A DNA stretch of 10,191 nt, taken from contig CAIYTJ010000225.1 of the NCBI GenBank assembly GCA_903929065.1, positions 1 to 10,191 on the forward strand. The letters run 5' to 3'. This DNA comes from an uncultured Bacteroidales bacterium. Its GTDB lineage: Bacteria > Bacteroidota > Bacteroidia > Bacteroidales > Paludibacteraceae. Both the position numbers and the translations under genes were made by a program. Under the pieces are notes generated by a model. That model ran no database searches and had not been told where the DNA came from. It saw only the letters and a program-made list of their open reading frames with translations. Within the stretch, counting starts at the first letter, position 1, and each line of letters starts with the position of its first letter. Below are positions 1-6,934 of the stretch, in pieces.

Positions 1-1267
1 CCTTAGCGTGTGCACCATCCTGTTTAAATTTTGTCTGCGAATGATCAAAAGTTACGTTGTTCCAACTATCCGCATGATGACAAACCTTACAATTATCATT
101 TGCCATGAACTTTTCTTCAATAAATCCATTATGCTGATTTTTGTGACAATCTATACAAATACTTCCAATATTCCTGAATGTCCACTTGTTTTGTTTTTTA
201 TGGCATGAATAACATGGAGTTGCCGTGTGAGCACCTTCGAGGGGGAATTTAGTAAGATTGTGTTGATCAATTGTATAATTGCTTGGTGCAAAGCCATAAA
301 TGCTGTGACATTTGTTACAGTCAGGTGTAATTCCATTTATGGCGAACTCTTTTTTATGATAATCTGCATGACAATCAACGCAATGATCGTGTTTGAGATG
401 TGCAGTCAAATTCACTTTGTGACATTCTTTACAAGCAACCAACTTATGTTTTCCGGTGAGTTTGAAGGCTGTTTTATCATGGTCGAAACTGCTCATTCCT
501 TTAATATTATGGAATGATTCTTCAGAATGACATTGTTTGCAATTTTGTCCAAATCTGTTATCGTGAGGATCTTTGTGGCAGGAATTACAATTTGCAAATG
601 TAAGTCCCTTGAATTGCTGAACCGGCTTGCCGTCAATAATTTGTGTTTTGTGGCATTTTTCACACAAAACAGTTTTATGTTTTCCTAACAAAGGAAATCT
701 GGTGGTGCTGTGATCGAAACCGGTTGCATTTTTAAATGTATCGAAATTATGACAATTGGCACAATTCGAGGACATTTTTCCATGATGATAATCTTCGTGA
801 CAGGTTAAACATTGCTTGTTCAAACCCATAAACGTTCCGGATTTTACTTTTAATCTTGCATCCTTAATAAATCCCGGTTTATGGCAATCCTTACATTCCT
901 TTTTAGCATGCGCACCCTTCAGGTCAAAACCAGTCTTTGCATGAATAAATGTTTTTTGATCAAACCGGGCAATTTGAAAATTACGTCCATGATGATCATT
1001 ATGGCATGCTGCACATTGCTTTCCAGCAACATCAGAAGATGCATGATAACCTTTATTGGTGGTAATATTAGCCTGAATATCCTTATGGCAAGTAAGGCAT
1101 TTTTCGCGGGTAACTTTATTTCCCACAACATGGCATTTAGTACAATTGCTCACACCCTCCAACCCGGCATGAGCCTTGCTCAATTCTCCGGGAGAAATTT
1201 GAGAAAATGCAGCAAGATTAAAGATTGTGAATACAGCAAAAGCTGCAAAGATTCTTTTTAAATTCAT
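1..1267 (-). CDS. Secreted multihaem c-type cytochrome, 15 CxxCH motifs visible, C-terminus beyond the window
   Basis: An open frame starts at ATG 1267-1265 and runs off the left edge, giving 422 residues without a stop. Residues 1-22 are a Sec signal peptide (basic MNLKR start, hydrophobic core, likely cleavage at AFS|QIS), so the protein is exported. CxxCH haem c sites begin at Cys 42, 57, 85, 125, 153, 169, 202, 227, 243, 279, 296, 317, 352, 371 and 393. They fall into three-haem modules of about 73-83 residues. Most modules open with a segment like FDHxxTxFxLxGKH leading to the first CxxCH, and many spare His residues could be distal ligands. No catalytic motif was recognised, so an electron-wire role fits better than an enzyme. 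It is the last visible gene of the operon, 49 bases after the flavoprotein gene, with no promoter seen between. The cytochrome c3-like class is a family inference; the partner is unknown. Confidence 0.95.
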   Translation of the reverse strand, partial: MNLKRIFAAFAVFTIFNLAAFSQISPGELSKAHAGLEGVSNCTKCHVVGNKVTREKCLTCHKDIQANITTNKGYHASSDVAGKQCAACHNDHHGRNFQIARFDQKTFIHAKTGFDLKGAHAKKECKDCHKPGFIKDARLKVKSGTFMGLNKQCLTCHEDYHHGKMSSNCANCHNFDTFKNATGFDHSTTRFPLLGKHKTVLCEKCHKTQIIDGKPVQQFKGLTFANCNSCHKDPHDNRFGQNCKQCHSEESFHNIKGMSSFDHDKTAFKLTGKHKLVACKECHKVNLTAHLKHDHCVDCHADYHKKEFAINGITPDCNKCHSIYGFAPSNYTIDQHNLTKFPLEGAHTATPCYSCHKKQNKWTFRNIGSICIDCHKNQHNGFIEEKFMANDNCKVCHHADSWNNVTFDHSQTKFKQDGAHAK

Positions 1268-1316
1268 ATGAACAAATTGTTATATTCAACCGGTAATATA
1301 TTATTTAAAAAAGATA

Positions 1317-2645
1317 TCAGTGTTTAAGTATGCTTTCACCATGTTTTGTGGTGACTTTTATTCCGATTTTCTTTAAAAAATCTGAAGGTAATTCACCACC
1401 TGCAAAAACATATACCAAATCATTGTCAAGTTTTTTTACCCCATCCGAACCATTTTCAGTATATAATACGTGGTCAATATTAATAGAAACAATAGCTGAA
1501 TTAAATTTCACATCAATTAATCCGTTTTGAATTGCTTCATTTATTCTTTCTGAATTCTTGACTTTCAGCCTGCTAAATGCCTCACTTCTGTATGATATTG
1601 TTACTTTGTTTTGATCAGCCAGTAATAATGCCGATTCGATAGCCGAATCACCACCACCAACTACAAGTACTTTTTTATTTTTTATTTCTTCCGGTTCCAA
1701 TAAACGGTAAGCTACTTTTTCGGTATTTTCACCGGGAACATTAAGTTTTCTAGGTGATCCTCGTCTTCCGATTGATAAAAGAACCGTTTTAGTTGTAAAT
1801 TTCTCACCATTAACTGTTTCTAAATTAAAAATATCCCCATCGGGTATTATTGATTGAACTTTTGAATTTTCTTTAATGGTTATATTATTCTTAGCCAGCA
1901 CGTCATGCCACAAATTAAGCAATTCAAGCTTCGATGTTTCTTTAAATTTGACCTTACCATATAAAGGTAAATCCATTGCTGAAGTCATTACTATTTTTGC
2001 GCGTGGAAATGTAAATACTGTTCCACCCAACGTGTCTTGCTCTAAAGTCAGAACTTTCAAATTTGCTTTTTTAGCAGCAAGTGATGCAGAGATTCCTGCC
2101 GGACCAGCTCCTACAACGATTAAATCGTAAGTTGCTTTTGAATCTTTCTTTAGAGTTTTAACGATATTTTCAACTGCTTCACGTCCCTGAGTAACCGCAT
2201 TTCTGATTAATCCCATTCCACCAAGTTCACCGGCAACATAAACTCCCGGCACATTTGTTTCGAAAGTCGGATTCACATGTGGTAAATCTACTCCACGTTT
2301 TTCAGTTCCAATCCATAATGAAATGGCTTCAACGGGACAAGCCTGAAAACAGGCACCGTGTCCAATGCATCGGGATGCGTTAATTACTGTAGCTCTGCCA
2401 TTTCTAATGCCGAGCACATCTTCTTCATGACATGAATCAACACAAGCTCCGCTTTTAATACACCTGTTTGGATCAATTACCGGATATAATGATACCGGTT
2501 CATGAGTTCCATCTGCTTTAGCCAGCTGAATTTTCACGTCGACTTCTTTGGATTCACGCGTTTGTTTTCGTATGTAAATTGCTAAAACAATGAGTATCGT
2601 CAATCCTACAAAGCCATATATTCCTATTTGAATTAATTGTTCCAT
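1317..2645 (-). CDS. Membrane-anchored ferredoxin/FAD/NAD(P)H oxidoreductase, thioredoxin-reductase-like with permuted motif order
   Basis: This 442-residue protein has one N-terminal membrane helix (about 5-25) followed by basic RKQTR, which puts the rest in the cytoplasm. A two-cluster ferredoxin-like domain follows (about 56-110), with cysteines 62, 68, 72 and 93, 99, 103; the usual second cysteine of each motif is Ser65 or His96. Next comes ETNVPGVYVAGE (129-140), which in TrxR-type proteins is the C-terminal FAD segment. Then come the FAD motif GAGPAG (179-184), the NAD(P) motif GGGDSA (330-335) and FAGGELPSDFL (414-424), after which the protein soon ends. There is no CxxC redox disulfide, so it is probably not a disulfide reductase. 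YRSEAFSRLK after the second nucleotide site would suit NADPH, weakly. The chosen start is ATG 2645, four bases after the previous stop; an in-frame TTG at 2672 would overlap that gene and seems unlikely. Likely role (inferred): feeding NAD(P)H electrons to the neighbouring membrane cytochrome. Confidence 0.92.
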   Translation of the reverse strand: MEQLIQIGIYGFVGLTILIVLAIYIRKQTRESKEVDVKIQLAKADGTHEPVSLYPVIDPNRCIKSGACVDSCHEEDVLGIRNGRATVINASRCIGHGACFQACPVEAISLWIGTEKRGVDLPHVNPTFETNVPGVYVAGELGGMGLIRNAVTQGREAVENIVKTLKKDSKATYDLIVVGAGPAGISASLAAKKANLKVLTLEQDTLGGTVFTFPRAKIVMTSAMDLPLYGKVKFKETSKLELLNLWHDVLAKNNITIKENSKVQSIIPDGDIFNLETVNGEKFTTKTVLLSIGRRGSPRKLNVPGENTEKVAYRLLEPEEIKNKKVLVVGGGDSAIESALLLADQNKVTISYRSEAFSRLKVKNSERINEAIQNGLIDVKFNSAIVSINIDHVLYTENGSDGVKKLDNDLVYVFAGGELPSDFLKKIGIKVTTKHGESILKH

Positions 2646-2649
2646 TTTA

Positions 2650-3432
2650 TTAAAATATCCATTTATATCCAAGCCAGAAAGAAACTACTACTACGTGTAT
2701 AATCAAGATTATAATCATAATCAGGGCAAATGGCAAATGTGCAAAATGCCAATAATTAAAAAGATTTTTCATCTTATCTAATCGTGCAATTCTTCTGACT
2801 ATCTTTTCTTCGTTTCTAATCAACCGTTTAATTTTCCTGTAATCTTTTCCCGAGATACTTTTTGATATCGATTTCAAGTGTGAAATTTTATCCGTTGATA
2901 TCTCTGAGAAATTGATGTTGTATTTTTCAAGCAATTCTATATCAAGCTTTTCTTTAATTTCCTGTACTTCTAATAAACTTAATTCACGACCTTCAATTGT
3001 TCTGGGAATCTGTAAATAAAAAAACCTCCCTACAATTCCACTGGCCCAAACTATCGCCATGCTCCAGAACCCGACAGATACAATTCCTCCAAATTTAAAT
3101 GAAGTATGAAACAAAATCATTATCGGTCCTAAAGTACACATAAATATGTGAAATTCAAGCCAGTATTTCAAAACACCTATTCTCGAAAAGATTTGAAATC
3201 TTTTACGAATCATGTAAGAAAACAAGCCAAAAAGCATAATAAAACTGCCTAAAATGCCTAAACCATGTCCGAAGAATCCGCTTGGTTTCAATTGTTGATA
3301 TAGCGGACTGTAGAAACGTTCTTCAATTGGCAACCTGTAAAATGATAACCCAATATAAGTAAGCGAAACTATGGTTACTAATATTATGATTAAATAAATT
3401 GAAATTGATAGTTTGTGAACAAACGGTTTCAT
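2650..3432 (-). CDS. Putative di-haem transmembrane cytochrome b with NOX/ferric-reductase-like His spacing
   Basis: A 260-residue membrane protein with five likely helices (about 10-31, 54-75, 91-111, 116-139, 230-253) and a charged region of about 85 residues (about 142-227) between helices 4 and 5. By the positive-inside rule the N-terminus and this region are cytoplasmic. Helix 3 carries His95 and His109, helix 5 carries His232 and His246, each pair as H-x13-H. This would place one bis-His haem near the cytoplasmic face (95/232) and one near the periplasmic face (109/246), as in the ferric reductase/NOX fold. His56 and His229 are further histidines near helix ends. No known family was recognised with certainty; the cytochrome assignment rests on the histidine geometry and the neighbours. 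It begins 5 bases after ccsBA stops, and the flavoprotein begins 4 bases after it ends, which indicates co-translation and probably a complex. Confidence 0.85.
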   Translation of the reverse strand: MKPFVHKLSISIYLIIILVTIVSLTYIGLSFYRLPIEERFYSPLYQQLKPSGFFGHGLGILGSFIMLFGLFSYMIRKRFQIFSRIGVLKYWLEFHIFMCTLGPIMILFHTSFKFGGIVSVGFWSMAIVWASGIVGRFFYLQIPRTIEGRELSLLEVQEIKEKLDIELLEKYNINFSEISTDKISHLKSISKSISGKDYRKIKRLIRNEEKIVRRIARLDKMKNLFNYWHFAHLPFALIMIIILIIHVVVVSFWLGYKWIF

Positions 3433-3437
3433 AAATT

Positions 3438-6400
3438 TTAGTCTTTTATCTTATTTTTCTTTTCAGCATTATAAGCCAATCCGATTAATGCAAAAACAAG
3501 AATTACAGCTACATAAACTCCGGCCGGAACTGCAGGTGCAGACCCCTGAGCATACGAATGCATTCCGGAGAGATAATAATTAACTCCAAAAAAAGTCATT
3601 ATGATTGTGCTAAATCCAACAACAGACAAACTACTTAAAATAAACTGGTTAGTTCCATTCGGTACATTTCGTAAGTGAAGTATGGCTGAATAAACCAGAA
3701 TGCTTACCAGCGCCCAGGTTTCTTTCGGGTCCCAGCCCCAATATCTTCCCCATGACTCATTAGCCCAAACTCCACCTATAAAACAACCGATTGATAATAA
3801 AAATAATCCCACAATCAACGATAGTTCAATAATATAGCTTATTTCCTGAATCGTGTCTTTCAATCGGGCAGCATTCTTTTTTGTTCGCGAAATCATCAAA
3901 CCCAGATTTAAAAATCCCAACAGTGCACCCATTGCCAAAAAACCGTAACTTGAAGTTATAATTGCCACGTGAATAATCAACCAGTAGGATTTCAACACCG
4001 GAACAAGGTTCGTTATCTCAGGATTCATCCAACTCATGCTGGCAACAATAAGCGCAATGGCAGCAAGAATTCCGGTAACAGCCAGACTGATAGGTGATTT
4101 TTTGGCAAAAATCAAACCTGAAAGTGCCGAAGCCCAACCTACAAAAATCATGGATTCATATCCGTTACTCCAAGGTGCGTGGCCGGAAATATACCACCGA
4201 ATTGCCAATCCAACTGTATAAATTGCAAAAACCAACAGGAAAAGGTAAAACGAATTGTTTATTATTTTTTCAAAACCAGATTTTGATTTAAAAATACTAA
4301 TCAGATGAAATACGAGTAAAATTAAACCTATAAAAGTATAAATATAAGCCAGTTGATTAAATACATTCAACTTATTGTAGGTAACTTCCAGATTGACTTT
4401 GGTATTGGATGGCAGATTATTTCCGCCATTTTGAACCTGATATTTTTTTATCAAAATCAATGCTTCTGTTGCCGGTGCCCAATTGCCAGTTGAAAATGCT
4501 TCATTGGCAACTTTCAAATAATTCTGAAGTAAAGTTTCCGGAGAATTTGGATCAATAGTATGAGCAATAGTTGAATGTTTTCCCATCATTGAATTCAACT
4601 GTTCTTCGGTCATTCCGCCCATTCCCGGTGGTGGAGTCATTCCTTCCATTCCTTCTTTTAATGGTGGAGCTTTAACTGTTCCCGCTTCTGCCATGCCATC
4701 TGCCATAGGCATACTGCCCATTCCTTCCATACCGGTCATTCCACCACCAGCAGGACAAACCTGACCATTAGCGGTTGTAGTAATCGTTGTTTTTGCAGTA
4801 ACCCATTTGTCTTTTTCGCGACCCTGAACCGGGAAAAGATTCAACATGTTGCCATTAAATAGTTGATAGCAAATGTTGATACGTTCGTCAACATTAATTA
4901 ATTCTTTGTCGTATTCATTTCGAATGGATTGATCTTTTTGATAAACTTTATCTACCTGATCTTTGAGGCGGTAAGTACCATTTTCCGGATTAAATAACTG
5001 ATTAAATGAAATATACGTTTTAACCGCACCTAATTCTTTAGCCAGTTGTTCATTCCGAACTTTAATAATTGGCTCATTTTGCCATGAAGATGGGTTTGCA
5101 ACCATGCCTAAAATAACTTCCGAAGCAGACATTTTGTTATAAGAATCTTTTTTGGAAATTTTGCGTAAAACGTCTGAAGCATAGGTATTGAATGGCTCAA
5201 TTCTTCCCTGAACTTCATCCTGAATTAATAAGTTGTTCAACTCATTCAGATGTGCTTTTTTATTAGTTTCGGCATTTGTTGCAAATAATGAACCGGAGAT
5301 AGCAATCAATCCGGCTAAAATGATAGCCTTACCGGCTTTGCGTTTCAATTGTAATTCGTTACTCCAGCGTAAAACTGTTCGGAAACGGCTGTTCTTATTG
5401 AAGAACGTCAGTAACATGCCTATCGCCATTAATAAATAGCCAGTATAGGTTATTGTGGTGCCCCAGTAATCATGGTTTACAGATAAAATAGTTCCTTTTT
5501 CGTCGGTGTCGTATGAAGATTGGAAGAATCGGTAGCCACGATAATTTAAAATGTTGTTCATAAATATCCGGTATGGTTTAACAATCTTTTTTTCGGTATC
5601 AGTTACTATAATTTCACTTGCAAATGATGACGGACTATTAGAGCCCGGATATCGATCCAACTGAAAAGCATTTAATGTGATGTTGAATGGCAATTTGCGC
5701 ATCAACATACCGTAAGAAACCGAAACTTTCACGTCGTTTAACTGACAGGTTGCAGGTACGAAACTTTCACTTCCTGAATCAAATACGTTAATTCGTTTAG
5801 TTGTGTTTCCGTCGCTGACTTTAAATATGATGGCATTTTTTCCCTGTTGTTTAATCCCTGATTTGTTCATATCCGGAGTCATTTGAGTAAGGGTTTTCTT
5901 TGCTTTTGGCATAAACTGTTTTAATACAAATATCAAATTTGCAGCTTTGTAAATGATTCTTTCGTCAGCAGGAGTAATGGTTCCCGGTATAACTTGTGAC
6001 TCTGTTTTTTGCATCATACTCGATTTAGTTATTGGCAATGTGCTTTTGAAAAACATCTGATCATTTACAACAGAAAATGTAATATCTGCTTTATTGGTAT
6101 TATTAAATGCAAAGGAAATGTCTTCAAACTTTGTTGTTTCTCCATTAAGTAAGACTAAATCCATTCCTCCCATACTTTGGTGATTCATTACAAAAAGTGA
6201 TACGGCCGGTTCGCCCTGATTGTCGGGGACAACAGTTTCAACTGCATTTGGTACATAAAGCTCATTTTCAATAGTTAATGTCTTTCCGCCAATCTGTACC
6301 TTTTCCGAAAAATCGGTCGAAGTATTTTCCGAGAAGGTGGCTTCGGTGGCTTTTTCGCGTATTTCGCCTTTATACTCCGCGGTTATACTTATAGATGTTT

Positions 6401-6755
6401 TATCAGATGTAATTTCGTTGGTTGTTTCGCCCTGACGGATGTGCATAACGCCTTCATAACCAAAATACCGGGTAATAGCAGCACCGGCAAGCATTAATAT
6501 AAATGCAAAATGGAAAAGCAGCACGCTGAATTTCTTTTTATTTAAAATCTTATACCGAATGACACTTCCAAGCAGGTTAATCACAAGCAACGCCAGTAAA
6601 ACTTCGAACCATTTGGCATTATACACAACGGACTTTGCATATTCTGTGCCTGAGCTGCTTTCAGCAAAAGTGGCATACGCGATACTTGCTCCAAAAATCA
6701 CCAGTAATATTACACTGGTAAGCATTGAGAAGAGAATGTCATTCAGTTTTTTCAT
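3438..6755 (-). CDS. ccsBA: CcsBA (ResB-ResC fusion) system II cytochrome c haem lyase/exporter
   Basis: This 1105-residue protein moves haem across the inner membrane and attaches it to CxxCH sites of exported apocytochromes. The N-terminal CcsB/ResB half has helices at about 8-28, 49-67, 78-96 and 436-452 around a large periplasmic domain; His82 fits the CcsB transmembrane haem ligand. After another hydrophobic stretch (475-492) comes a long soluble region (about 493-795), then the CcsA/ResC half. That half carries SGHAPWSNGYE (857-867), the WWD haem-handling motif WGRYWGWDPKETW (1002-1014), and histidines 929, 1027 and 1066 at the positions expected for P-His1, TM-His2 and P-His2. Unusual: residues 667-732 form a Met/Gly-rich low-complexity stretch with 12 Met in 52 residues plus Cys667, His727 and His732. 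It is first in the operon, so the maturase is made with the multihaem cytochrome at the operon's end. Start: ATG at 6755, and no better upstream start is visible. Confidence 0.97.
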   Translation of the reverse strand: MKKLNDILFSMLTSVILLVIFGASIAYATFAESSSGTEYAKSVVYNAKWFEVLLALLVINLLGSVIRYKILNKKKFSVLLFHFAFILMLAGAAITRYFGYEGVMHIRQGETTNEITSDKTSISITAEYKGEIREKATEATFSENTSTDFSEKVQIGGKTLTIENELYVPNAVETVVPDNQGEPAVSLFVMNHQSMGGMDLVLLNGETTKFEDISFAFNNTNKADITFSVVNDQMFFKSTLPITKSSMMQKTESQVIPGTITPADERIIYKAANLIFVLKQFMPKAKKTLTQMTPDMNKSGIKQQGKNAIIFKVSDGNTTKRINVFDSGSESFVPATCQLNDVKVSVSYGMLMRKLPFNITLNAFQLDRYPGSNSPSSFASEIIVTDTEKKIVKPYRIFMNNILNYRGYRFFQSSYDTDEKGTILSVNHDYWGTTITYTGYLLMAIGMLLTFFNKNSRFRTVLRWSNELQLKRKAGKAIILAGLIAISGSLFATNAETNKKAHLNELNNLLIQDEVQGRIEPFNTYASDVLRKISKKDSYNKMSASEVILGMVANPSSWQNEPIIKVRNEQLAKELGAVKTYISFNQLFNPENGTYRLKDQVDKVYQKDQSIRNEYDKELINVDERINICYQLFNGNMLNLFPVQGREKDKWVTAKTTITTTANGQVCPAGGGMTGMEGMGSMPMADGMAEAGTVKAPPLKEGMEGMTPPPGMGGMTEEQLNSMMGKHSTIAHTIDPNSPETLLQNYLKVANEAFSTGNWAPATEALILIKKYQVQNGGNNLPSNTKVNLEVTYNKLNVFNQLAYIYTFIGLILLVFHLISIFKSKSGFEKIINNSFYLFLLVFAIYTVGLAIRWYISGHAPWSNGYESMIFVGWASALSGLIFAKKSPISLAVTGILAAIALIVASMSWMNPEITNLVPVLKSYWLIIHVAIITSSYGFLAMGALLGFLNLGLMISRTKKNAARLKDTIQEISYIIELSLIVGLFLLSIGCFIGGVWANESWGRYWGWDPKETWALVSILVYSAILHLRNVPNGTNQFILSSLSVVGFSTIIMTFFGVNYYLSGMHSYAQGSAPAVPAGVYVAVILVFALIGLAYNAEKKNKIKD
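4584..4739 (-). other. Met/Gly-rich low-complexity segment inside CcsBA
   Basis: Codons for residues 673-724 of CcsBA contain 12 methionines, mostly in MxGM, MEGM and MGGM groupings, mixed with Gly and Pro. The segment lies between the ResB and ResC halves, on the side predicted to be periplasmic. Met-rich stretches of this kind bind Cu(I) in copper-handling proteins such as CopA/PcoA and CusF relatives. Whether this one binds metal is unknown; a flexible linker is the plain alternative. Confidence 0.7.
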
Positions 6756-6828
6756 AAAATAGAATCGTTTTATTTTGAAATTATATTAATTCGTACATCT
6801 TAGCATAGAGCTATAACTAATTATTATG

Positions 6829-6836
6829 CAAAGATA
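6829..6836 (-). promoter_or_regulatory. Candidate -7 element upstream of the ccsBA operon
   Basis: On the minus strand this reads TATCTTTG, an exact match to the Bacteroidota -7 consensus TAnnTTTG. It would start transcription near 6822 and give a leader of about 65 bases before the ccsBA ATG at 6755. No TTTG-like -33 element is present at the usual 19-21 base spacing, so the call is tentative. It is the best match in the 179-base gap and would make ccsBA to the cytochrome gene a unit separate from the GH53 genes. Confidence 0.4.
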
Positions 6837-6875
6837 TTTTAAAATTGCAGTAAATTTCCGCTTTATTAGTGTTAT

Positions 6876-6894
6876 TTTTAATTTATAATTAAAA
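6876..6894. repeat. Perfect AT-only palindrome upstream of ccsBA
   Basis: TTTTAATT and AATTAAAA form 8-base arms around a 3-base centre. It lies about 40 bases upstream of the candidate -7 element, where an activator could bind. It could equally be a weak hairpin in the 3' tail of the GH53 transcript, or chance in AT-rich DNA. Confidence 0.3.
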
Positions 6895-6907
6895 CAAATA
6901 AACCCTG

Positions 6908-6928
6908 AAACCCTTTCCCACAAGGTTT
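6908..6928 (-). terminator. Weak candidate terminator after the lipoprotein GH53 gene
   Basis: On the minus strand AAACC pairs with GGTTT, extendable by two A-T pairs across a one-base bulge. It begins 6 bases after the GH53 stop codon and is followed by a T-rich stretch (TTTATTTGTTTT). The stem is short, so this is a weak call. Confidence 0.3.
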
Positions 6929-6934
6929 TTCCAA

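Noticed and set aside
227..1261. Plus-strand open frames at 227-517 and 881-1261
   Set aside because: They are opposite-strand shadows of the multihaem cytochrome. The minus frame has a signal peptide and 15 CxxCH motifs.
1268..1316. A separate promoter for the cytochrome gene
   Set aside because: I found no TAnnTTTG with a -33 partner in these 49 bases, so co-transcription with the flavoprotein gene is simpler.
1317..2645. Thioredoxin or bacillithiol disulfide reductase function for the flavoprotein
   Set aside because: There is no CxxC in the NAD(P) domain; all six cysteines belong to the ferredoxin motifs.
2643..2660. Possible fusion of the membrane protein and the flavoprotein by stop-codon readthrough
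   Set aside because: The two frames differ, so reading through the TAA does not enter the flavoprotein frame.
2643..2672. Start of the flavoprotein at the in-frame TTG at 2672, overlapping the membrane gene by 23 bases
   Set aside because: The nine extra residues only translate the end of the previous gene. ATG 2645 lies four bases after its stop in a typical AT-rich start context.
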